This document shows, in pieces, positions 1 to 6,900 of a stretch of DNA of 9,416 nt (its first letter is position 1; each line of letters starts with the position of its first letter). This DNA is from an uncultured Clostridia bacterium. Lineage in GTDB: Bacteria; Bacillota; Clostridia; TANB77; CAG-508. The notes under the pieces are model-generated. The model saw only the letters and a program-made list of their open reading frames with translations, was not told the origin of the DNA and did no database searches. Location: NCBI GenBank assembly GCA_948517135.1, contig CAORJJ010000076.1, forward strand, positions 1-9,416. The letters are read 5' to 3'. The position numbers and the translations under genes were made by a program.

Positions 1-764
1 AAGATATTCTTCAAAAAGAAGAGGTAAAAGAAATACAAATAAGAGAATTTGATTTTGAAAAAGAAAATGATTTTGATAAATATGAAAAACAATTCAATTG
101 GAAATATAACAATGAAATTGCTACACAAATTCCTATAAAAAGTACTGTAAGTAAAATTAAGGAAATGCAAAAAGAAGGAATTGATTTTGAATTATTAAAT
201 TCAAAGGAAATTGGTATTGCAAATATAACTCCAAATTTTATGGAAAAAGAAGAAGTAGTAACCGCAAGTAAAAAAGGTACTATAATGCATTTATTTTTAC
301 AAAAAATCAATTTTAAAGAAGATTATAGTGTGGAAATATTGGAAAATCTAAAAGAGAAATTAGTATATCAAAAAATAATATCAGAAGAGGAAGCAAAATT
401 TATAAATATTTCTAAAATAGAAAAATTTTTAAAATCAAAAATTGCTCAAGAAATAAAGCAATGTGATAAAATAGAAAAAGAAAAAGCGTTTTGTACTAAA
501 ATAAAAGCAAAAGAAATTTTTGAAGAAGCAGAAGAGGAAGAAATTTTAGTTCAGGGAATTATAGATTTATATGCAATAGATAAAAAAGATAATATCATTT
601 TAGTAGACTATAAAACAGACTTTGTAGAAAATGAGCAAGATTTAATGATAAAATATAAAAATCAACTAAGAATTTATAAAAAAGCATTAGAAAATGCACT
701 TGATTTAAAAGTAACAAAAACTTGTATATATTCACTATACTTAAATAAAGAAATATATATATAG
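1..764 (+). CDS. addA: AddA (ATP-dependent helicase/nuclease subunit A), C-terminal nuclease domain, 5' truncated
   Basis: This is the C-terminal 253 codons of a gene entering from the left, in the frame starting at base 3. AddA pairs with AddB to process double-strand breaks for RecA in Bacillota. The visible part is the RecB-family PD-(D/E)XK nuclease domain. It shows the GTIMHLFLQ motif (His codon 288-290), the QGIID motif (Asp codon 564-566), the DYKTD motif (Asp 606-608, Lys 612-614), and then the QLRIYKKALE helix with its conserved Gln and Tyr. All expected catalytic positions are present, so the nuclease looks active. The helicase motifs lie outside the window. The ATG at 165 is internal, because homologous sequence continues in frame upstream of it. 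The gene ends in TAG, with no GC-rich terminator hairpin behind it. The gene is much more AddA-like than RecB-like in its C-terminal tail. Family assignment is confident. Confidence 0.93.
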   Translation, partial: DILQKEEVKEIQIREFDFEKENDFDKYEKQFNWKYNNEIATQIPIKSTVSKIKEMQKEGIDFELLNSKEIGIANITPNFMEKEEVVTASKKGTIMHLFLQKINFKEDYSVEILENLKEKLVYQKIISEEEAKFINISKIEKFLKSKIAQEIKQCDKIEKEKAFCTKIKAKEIFEEAEEEEILVQGIIDLYAIDKKDNIILVDYKTDFVENEQDLMIKYKNQLRIYKKALENALDLKVTKTCIYSLYLNKEIYI

Positions 765-775
765 TTTTAAATTAT

Positions 776-788
776 GTAAATTATTTAC
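776..788. repeat. Small palindrome overlapping the -35 box
   Basis: GTAAAT and ATTTAC form a perfect inverted repeat with 6-base arms around a single T. The right arm covers the -35 hexamer of the promoter at 784-812. Its placement suits a repressor operator, but arms this short and AT-rich can arise by chance. Confidence 0.3.
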
Positions 789-812
789 AAAATTTGTTAA
801 ATGTTGTATAAT
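784..812 (+). promoter_or_regulatory. Sigma-A type promoter of the 852-1925 unit
   Basis: A -35 box TTTACA (784-789) and a perfect -10 box TATAAT (807-812) are separated by exactly 17 bases. This predicts a transcript start near 818-820, about 30 bases before the ATG at 852. A ribosome site (GTGAGGA, ending 842) sits 9 bases before that ATG. Together these make the 852 gene the first of its own transcription unit rather than a read-through gene of addA. Confidence 0.7.
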
Positions 813-851
813 TAAGAAGGTAATATTATATTTATAAGTGAGGAAAATATT

Positions 852-1514
852 ATGTCTAGAATGAAAACTTTTCTATTATATTTTTTAGGAATAGTAGGAT
901 TTTTTATCTTATCACTAATTCTAGAAGATGCATTAATAGGAAATATGTATAAAAAAATGGATGGAAATATACAGGATAATGCTTATGCAATTGTTGTAGA
1001 AGGGGTTTCAGGAAGAGCAACAAATGTTAATGGATATATGAAGTTTAGATTATCCAATACTTCATCTGCAAAACAAAATAATTATTATGCAAAAATAGAT
1101 TTATATAGTAAACAAGGTTTACTTGCTGTTACTAAATATGTAGATATAGGAGAAATCGAACCAGGTGCATACAAGGATTATAATGTTAAGTTTAAAGGTA
1201 CAGAATTAAAATCATATGATATTTCTGTAATATCAAGTAGTGAACTTCCAGATAAAACTAATATAATAGATATTTTTGGTTGGGAAATTGATTTAAGTGA
1301 TGTATTTGGAATGGATTTAACAAATGCTACAATTTTTGGAGTAAAACTAACAGATTTATTTAGCTGGAATGGAATCAAAAATACAGCAGTTAATGGTTGG
1401 AGATTATTCTGGGGATTCGCAAGTAATATTCCTTGGTGGGGATATGCAATAGGTGCAGGAATTATACTTTGGACAATGCCTTCAAAATTCTTATTTGGAA
1501 TCTTTCCATTCTAA
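852..1514 (+). CDS. Membrane protein with an FxLYD-like extracytoplasmic domain
   Basis: This 220-residue protein is probably an envelope protein; its function is unknown. Residues about 6-26 form an N-terminal membrane helix or uncleaved signal anchor. Residues about 46-127 look like an FxLYD-type beta-sandwich: a strand-rich stretch with the core AKIDLYSKQG, an EIEPG turn and a closing YDISVI strand. FxLYD domains are known as outer-surface beta domains of lipoproteins and membrane proteins in Bacillota. Residues 141-170 are three back-to-back ten-residue units, each starting [IV]FG. A Trp-rich stretch follows, and a second membrane helix lies at about 193-215. The start is supported by a Shine-Dalgarno site and promoter just upstream. 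The next gene begins 24 bases later, so the two form an operon. No enzyme motif or lipobox is visible. Confidence 0.85.
   Translation: MSRMKTFLLYFLGIVGFFILSLILEDALIGNMYKKMDGNIQDNAYAIVVEGVSGRATNVNGYMKFRLSNTSSAKQNNYYAKIDLYSKQGLLAVTKYVDIGEIEPGAYKDYNVKFKGTELKSYDISVISSSELPDKTNIIDIFGWEIDLSDVFGMDLTNATIFGVKLTDLFSWNGIKNTAVNGWRLFWGFASNIPWWGYAIGAGIILWTMPSKFLFGIFPF
1272..1361 (+). repeat. Three tandem 30-base units coding [IV]FG decapeptides
   Basis: Within the 852-1514 gene, codons 141-150, 151-160 and 161-170 align as three units. Each opens with Ile/Val-Phe-Gly, is followed by hydrophobic-acidic alternation and carries a Leu or Ile at about position 6. The nucleotide copies have diverged and similarity is mainly at protein level, so this is an old or structurally selected repeat. 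Confidence 0.5.
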
Positions 1515-1538
1515 TATTTAAAGGAGAATACAGAAGAT

Positions 1539-1925
1539 ATGAGTAACAAAAATAATAAAAAAGCAAGTGATTATTTAGAATTTTATATGGGGATAGTATT
1601 AATAGTATCTGGAATATTTTTCCTATTAAGTAAAGCAGTAGTTCATTCAGGTTTTGGAGCATGGAGTATTGCAGGAATGAATGTTTCAAGTGGTTTAGTA
1701 ATAATTCCTCTTATGATAGGAATTATATGGCTTGTAAATAATCCTAAATCTATTATCGCAAGATTAATTACAATAGCTGGTTCTATATTTATAATTGCTT
1801 CAATAATAATGAATATAAGAATTACATTTACAACCACATCAATGTTTGACTATTTAGTAATGATGTTACTTATAGCAGGTGGTATAGGTTTAGTTTTAAA
1901 ATCAATATTTATGGCAAGAAAATAA
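1539..1925 (+). CDS. Four-pass integral membrane protein, unknown function
   Basis: This is a 128-residue, strongly hydrophobic protein. Four membrane helices are predicted at about 15-35, 48-67, 72-92 and 103-124, with a basic, Asn/Lys-rich N-terminal tail. This suggests both ends are cytoplasmic. I see no catalytic or transporter signature and do not recognise the family. The start follows an AAGGAG site (1521-1526) with a rather long 12-base spacer. The gene lies 24 bases after the FxLYD-like gene and is followed by a strong terminator. The two proteins are therefore probably made together and may form one membrane complex; that pairing is inference from gene order. Confidence 0.85.
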   Translation: MSNKNNKKASDYLEFYMGIVLIVSGIFFLLSKAVVHSGFGAWSIAGMNVSSGLVIIPLMIGIIWLVNNPKSIIARLITIAGSIFIIASIIMNIRITFTTTSMFDYLVMMLLIAGGIGLVLKSIFMARK

Positions 1926-1934
1926 GTAAATTTT

Positions 1935-1969
1935 AAAGACTCTTTATTGAAAAATAGAGAGTCTTTTTT
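1935..1969 (+). terminator. Rho-independent terminator after the 852-1925 unit
   Basis: AAAGACTCT (1935-1943) pairs perfectly with AGAGTCTTT (1958-1966). The stem extends inward by three more pairs (one G:U) to about 12 pairs with an 8-base loop. The descending arm merges into a run of six T (1964-1969). It lies 10 bases after the stop codon of the four-pass membrane protein gene and separates that unit from the transketolase operon. Confidence 0.9.
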
Positions 1970-1990
1970 GTCGATAAAAGTATTTTTTTC

Positions 1991-2019
1991 TTGCTTAAAA
2001 AAAGTAATTAATATATAAT
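1991..2019 (+). promoter_or_regulatory. Sigma-A type promoter of the transketolase / wall-hydrolase operon
   Basis: A -35 box TTGCTT (1991-1996) lies 17 bases from a perfect -10 box TATAAT (2014-2019). The predicted start near 2026 leaves an untranslated leader of about 65 bases before the ATG at 2092. No thiamine-pyrophosphate riboswitch core is recognisable in that leader, and it is too short to hold one. No other strong promoter is seen before 9172, so this one could serve all downstream genes. Confidence 0.65.
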
Positions 2020-2054
2020 TATTTAGGAATAATAGTTATCAAAGAAATTAAAAT

Positions 2055-2075
2055 ATAATATAAATTTTATATTAT
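2055..2075. repeat. 21-base perfect palindrome in the leader of the transketolase operon
   Basis: Arms ATAATATAAA (2055-2064) and TTTATATTAT (2066-2075) are exact inverse complements around one T. It ends 4 bases before the Shine-Dalgarno site at 2080. In RNA it could form a weak all-A:U hairpin next to the ribosome site; in DNA it could be an operator. It consists only of A and T, so chance is a real alternative. Confidence 0.4.
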
Positions 2076-2079
2076 GAAT

Positions 2080-2085
2080 AGGAGA
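2080..2085 (+). promoter_or_regulatory. Ribosome binding site deciding the start of the transketolase N-half
   Basis: AGGAGA lies 6 bases before the ATG at 2092. An in-frame ATG at 2074 lies upstream of this site and has no Shine-Dalgarno of its own. Starting at 2092 also gives the usual length of the family, so 2092 is chosen. Confidence 0.8.
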
Positions 2086-2091
2086 AAGTGT

Positions 2092-2904
2092 ATGGTAGAT
2101 AAATCAAATTTACAAGAAAAAGCTAGAAAAATTAGAAAAAATATAGTAGAGATGGTATATCAGGCATCTTCAGGACATCCAGGAGGTTCATTATCAGTAG
2201 CAGATATACTAACTGCATTATATTTTTCTGAATTAAGAATTAGTGATATTAAAGATGAAAATAGAGATAGATTTGTTTTATCAAAAGGTCACTGTTCACC
2301 AGCATTATATGCCACACTTAGTGCAAGAGGTTTTATAGCAGAAGAAGATTTAAAAACATTTAGAAAAACAACAAGTTATTTACAAGGACATCCAGATATG
2401 AAAAAGATTCCTGGTGTAGATATGACATCAGGTTCATTAGGGCAAGGATTATCAGTTGCAAATGGAATGGCTTTAGCTGGAAAGTTAGATAAAAAAGATT
2501 ATAGAGTATATTGTGTATTAGGTGATGGAGAAATAGAAGAAGGGCAAGTTTGGGAAGCAGCAATGACATCTAGCCATTACAAGTTAGATAATTTATGTGT
2601 AATAGTAGACAACAATAATTTACAGATAGATGGAAAAATATCAGATGTAATGAACCCATATCCAATAGATAACAAATTTGAAAGTTTTGGATTTAAAACA
2701 TTAGTAATAGATGGACATAATTTTGATGAAATATTAAATGCTTTTGAAATTGCAAAACAAACAAAAAATATGCCAACAGCAATTATAGCAAAAACAATAA
2801 AAGGAAAAGGTATTTCTTACATGGAAAACCAATCAGGATGGCATGGAAAAGCTCCAAATGAAGAAGAATATAAAATGGCAATAGAGGAGTTGGCAAATGA
2901 ATAA
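2092..2904 (+). CDS. Transketolase, N-terminal (thiamine-diphosphate binding) subunit
   Basis: This 270-residue protein is the N-terminal half of a split transketolase, which moves two-carbon ketol units between sugar phosphates in the non-oxidative pentose phosphate pathway. Visible landmarks are SGHPGG (28-32 region, His29), LSKGHCSPALY (His67), LQGHPD (His100), GSLGQGLSVANG (114-125), and the thiamine-diphosphate/Mg motif starting GDGE at 144 and closing with the Asn pair at 174-176. These match the conserved cofactor and substrate sites of the family, so the protein should be functional once paired with its other half. Two-gene transketolases of about 270 and 310 residues are common in clostridia and archaea. 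Its partner starts 80 bases downstream. It is a soluble cytoplasmic enzyme with no truncation evident. Confidence 0.95.
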   Translation: MVDKSNLQEKARKIRKNIVEMVYQASSGHPGGSLSVADILTALYFSELRISDIKDENRDRFVLSKGHCSPALYATLSARGFIAEEDLKTFRKTTSYLQGHPDMKKIPGVDMTSGSLGQGLSVANGMALAGKLDKKDYRVYCVLGDGEIEEGQVWEAAMTSSHYKLDNLCVIVDNNNLQIDGKISDVMNPYPIDNKFESFGFKTLVIDGHNFDEILNAFEIAKQTKNMPTAIIAKTIKGKGISYMENQSGWHGKAPNEEEYKMAIEELANE

Positions 2905-2974
2905 AGTATTTGTGTTATAAGAAATACAATTAAAGAAACTTTTGAAAAAAATAAAGTTATAATTCTATAAGAGT

Positions 2975-2980
2975 GGAGGA
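2975..2980 (+). promoter_or_regulatory. Ribosome binding site deciding the start of the transketolase C-half
   Basis: GGAGGA lies 4 bases before the ATG at 2985. A GTG at 2973 is in frame but overlaps this site, so it would have no usable Shine-Dalgarno. The ATG is preferred. Confidence 0.8.
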
Positions 2981-2984
2981 AATT

Positions 2985-3914
2985 ATGGATTTTGATAATA
3001 AAAAAGCTACAAGACAAAGTTATGGAGAAGCTTTGCTTGAACTTGGAAGGAAAAATGAAAAAGTAGTTGTGTTAGATGCAGATTTAGCTGGTGCAACTAA
3101 AACAAATATTTTTGCAAAAGAAATACCAGAAAGATTTTTTGATATGGGAATTGCAGAACAAGATATGATATCAACAGCTGCTGGATTTGCAACTTGTGGA
3201 AAAATTCCATTTGCAAGCACATTTGCAGTATTTGCAACTGGAAGAGTATATGATCAAATAAGAAATAGCATATGCTATCCAAATTTGAATGTAAAAATAT
3301 GTGCTACACACTGTGGTATTACTGTAGGAGAAGATGGAGCAACACATCAAATGCTAGAAGATATTAATTTGATGAGAGGTCTTCCAAATATGACAGTAAT
3401 TTCTCCAGCAGATGATATTGAAGCAAAGTGGGCTGTAAATGAAGCTTCAAAAATAAATGGACCAGTATATATAAGATTTGGAAGATCAGCTACTCCAATA
3501 ATTTATGAAGAAAACTATAATTTTGAATTTGGAAATGCAATACAATTTGGTGATGGTACAGATGCAACAATATTTGCTACAGGAATTATGGTTGCTGAAA
3601 GTCTAAAAGCAAAAGAAGTACTAGGAAAAGAAGGAATTCACATAAGAGTTGTTGATATCCATACAATAAAACCAATTGATAAAGATATAATTATAAAATG
3701 TGCAAAGGAAACAAAAAAGCTTATTTCAGTAGAAGAACATAGTATAATTGGTGGATTGGGAACAGCTATTTCAGAAGTTTTAGTGGAAAACTGCCCAGCA
3801 AAATTAACTCGTATGGGAATTAAAGATTGTTTTGGTAAATCTGGTAAGGCATCAGAGTTGTTAGAGTATTTTGGATTGACAAGTAAAGAGATAATAAATG
3901 AAGTGAAGAAATAA
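2985..3914 (+). CDS. Transketolase, C-terminal (pyrimidine-binding and transketolase C) subunit
   Basis: This 309-residue protein is the second half of the split transketolase. Residues 1-165 are the pyrimidine-binding domain: DADLAGATKTN (31-41), then FFDMGIAEQDM, in which Glu59 is the glutamate that activates the thiamine cofactor. These are followed by FASTFAVFATGR and the HCGITVGEDGATHQ stretch (109-122), with a conserved His at 121. Residues about 185-309 are the C-terminal domain, including the VDIHTIKP and SVEEHSIIGGLGTAISE segments, ending with GKSGKASELLEYFGL. It must assemble with the 2092-2904 product, because the active site lies between the two. It sits 80 bases after its partner with no terminator, and 23 bases before the giant hydrolase gene. 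Some related 1-deoxyxylulose-phosphate synthases share this fold, but the two-gene organisation and lengths fit transketolase. Confidence 0.95.
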   Translation: MDFDNKKATRQSYGEALLELGRKNEKVVVLDADLAGATKTNIFAKEIPERFFDMGIAEQDMISTAAGFATCGKIPFASTFAVFATGRVYDQIRNSICYPNLNVKICATHCGITVGEDGATHQMLEDINLMRGLPNMTVISPADDIEAKWAVNEASKINGPVYIRFGRSATPIIYEENYNFEFGNAIQFGDGTDATIFATGIMVAESLKAKEVLGKEGIHIRVVDIHTIKPIDKDIIIKCAKETKKLISVEEHSIIGGLGTAISEVLVENCPAKLTRMGIKDCFGKSGKASELLEYFGLTSKEIINEVKK

Positions 3915-3937
3915 GAGTTTTAATTGAGGTAATATAG

Positions 3938-6900
3938 ATGAGTGAAGAAAATGAACCAATAAGTCAAAATGAAGAAAAGAATGAAATGAAAGAAAGAGAA
4001 TCAAATTCTTTAAAGAAGGATGTAGCACAGAAAGTTGCCAAAGAGGGAGCTAAAAAAATAGCAGGAAAAGCATCATTAATGGGACCACTAGCTCATGTTA
4101 TAGCTGTTGCGGCACCAATATTAGTAATTGTAATAATATTAGGAGGAATAATATTATTCTTTTTAACAATGCCTGGAATGGTAATGGAACAGTTGAAAGC
4201 GATCTTAAGAGAACTAGGAGATTATGTTGCAGCCTTTTTTGGGGCAGATACAACAGAAATGATACAAGATACAGATATTTATAAAACATTAGATTATCTG
4301 GAAGAAATGGGATATGATTTAAAAGGCTATGGATTTTTAACAGATTATGTAACAGATATTGGAGCTGTTGATAATGATGAATATAATACAGATAATGGAG
4401 CTCATTTAGATGATAAAATGGGAGTAATAAGAGATGATAATGAGAAAATAATATATGCCAAAAGCGATTTTATGTTTGCATATATAGCATCAGATAATTA
4501 TGTTTATACATTAAAAAATGATAATATAGCAACTCAACAAGAAGCAAAAAATTGGTTTGAAAAAGTAGGAACAGCAATATTAACAGCATGGTATAGAATA
4601 AGAAATGCTGTTTTTGGCCCAGTATTTGATGTGTTAGGAATAACAAATGCAGTTGGAGAAAAGTGGGGAAAAGGATTAATAGCATTATATTATGAGGAAA
4701 CACCAAAAAATATAGGAGAAAGAGGAACATTTGTAAATCAAGGTTCATTATGGAATTGGGATAATATAAAAATTAATACTAAAAACAAGACATTATCAAT
4801 TCAAAGAAATGAGTTTTTAAATACTAATAATGCAATAGAGTTTAAGTTAGATGGTTGGAGTGGAAGATATGGAATGCCATTAGAATTTTTGCTTTCAGTT
4901 CATGTAGCGACAATGATGCCAGACTTATCATTTGATATGATAGGAAATTTTCCAACAACAGTAAATGTATATTTACATGAAACATCTGGAGAGGCAACAG
5001 CAGGATATCAAAAAAGTGATAATACATATGTAGATTATGAAACACTTCAAACTGAATTAAGTGGATTAAAAGGGAAAAATTGGTTCTCAGCAGCTATAAA
5101 TTGGTTTGATAATTGGTTTGTAAATTCAGGAGAGATTCAGGCTGCAAAAGATTTAGGAATAGATGTAGGGACAGGAAGTGGAAGCTGTACATGTACTTTT
5201 TCAGAAGACAAAGCGTCAATTGATGGATTTAAAATAGAAGAATCAAGTGGAAAATGGATATTTGCAGAGGAATGTAAAAATGAAGAAGGAACAGTAGTAC
5301 ATAAAAAAGGAGATGAATATACTGATGAAGTTATAGAAGTATCAATAGTTTCTCAGGCATGTGATTACTGTAAACACAAATTAAAAGCGATGACAGATAA
5401 TTTGGCTGATCAGAATGATTATAATTTTAAAGCATATACACCATATATTGCAAATGTAAAAAATCATTGGTATAGAGATGTGTATTTTGTAGACAAAGTA
5501 GATGGTGATGCTAATCCGCCAGCAGGTTTTATAGAAAATGATTATGAATATGAATCAGTAATGAAAGAACGTTGGACATTATATGAAACAGATAGTAATG
5601 GAGATTTTATTTTATATAAAATAAATGAAGATGGAAGTTATGGAGAAAAATATGATGGTACATTAGAAAAAGCACAAGGAGAAAATATATCAGTAGCCAA
5701 AAAGCCAGTAATGATAAAAGCAGATCAAACAACATATGAAGACTTAGGTTGGAAAGATAATGGTGCTGGAAAATGGACTGCATATGATAGAGAAGATACA
5801 GAAAGTGGATATGAAAGACTATTTGATGATGATCAAATAGCAGAAAAGATAGAGAATATAAGTGATGAAACAAAGAAACAAGCATATAAAGAAGGTTTAG
5901 AGAAATTATATGTTAATATGAATTTAACAGAAAATGTAGTACAAACAGGAGATGGACTAAGAACAGCAACAAATTCAACTATCAAGAAAATATTTTTACA
6001 AAATAAATATTTTAAATATGATGGAACACCAGAAAAAGCAGAAATAATAACAGAATTTAGAAATAAGTTAGGAGATGGAGAAAAGAATAAATATGGAGCT
6101 TTAACTAAAGATGAATTAAAGAAAGAAGTAACAGTAGATGGAAAAACATATAAAGCATCAGATTTTGCATCAAAGGTAGCATTAAATCAAGATTCATTAA
6201 ATGCATTTAATATGTTAGAAAATACACATACATTAGATGCAGATTACATATATAGAGATTTTAAAGAATTAATAGTAGAATTAGGATATTTTAGAAAAGA
6301 AGAGCTAACAGACGAAACACCAAGATTATTACAATGGTTAGTACCAGATATAGGATCTGGAGGATATCCAAATAGAACAATAGATAAAAATGAAAATGAA
6401 TTTGGAACAATGGTACATTCAAAAGGGGATATTGAGGCAAATAGAAAAAATACATTACAAAATATAATAGCAGCAGCTATTGAAGAATCTAATGATGGAG
6501 AACCAGATGATGATAAAAAAGATAAAAATAATACTACACAGTCTGCTAATTTAGGAAATGATTTAGTAGAAAAAGGTAAATTGGATATTGCTTTATCTGA
6601 AGTAAATGATGAATTGTTAGATAATCAATATGTTTCTTTAGGAACGGCTCCAGATTCTACTTCTGGATCATCTGGTTCTAATACTTCAACTCAAACTAGT
6701 TCTGGCTCAAGTTCACTATTATCATTAGATGAATGGTGGGAAGAAACTCAAAAAATGTGTGATACATTTAAAAGTGAATCATGGACATATGCTTTAGATC
6801 ATTCTTGTGCTACTTTTGAAATTGCACAATCATCAAAACATACAACAGACTGTTCTTTATTTGCTTCTTGGATGTTGCAAAAAGTAGGAGCATTACAAGA

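Noticed and set aside
11..310. Minus-strand open frame of 99 codons inside addA, and the other minus-strand frames across the window
   Set aside because: They lie opposite well-supported genes, lack ribosome sites, and their Leu/Phe/His-rich composition is what AT-rich antisense frames give by default.
165..764. An independent gene starting at the ATG at 165
   Set aside because: The frame is open to the window's left edge, and the upstream residues continue the AddA pattern, so the ATG is internal.
2026..2091. Thiamine-pyrophosphate riboswitch ahead of transketolase
   Set aside because: The leader is about 65 bases, almost only A/T, and has none of the conserved THI-box core sequences.
2906..2927. 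Hairpin GTATTT...AAATAC as a terminator between the transketolase halves
   Set aside because: The stem has only 6 pairs with one G:C at the base, the loop is 10 bases, and no T run follows. The two genes must be made together.
2942..2971. Internal promoter TTGAAA-18-TATAAG before the transketolase C-half
   Set aside because: The predicted start would fall inside the Shine-Dalgarno site and give a transcript that could not be translated well. It is likely chance in AT-rich DNA.
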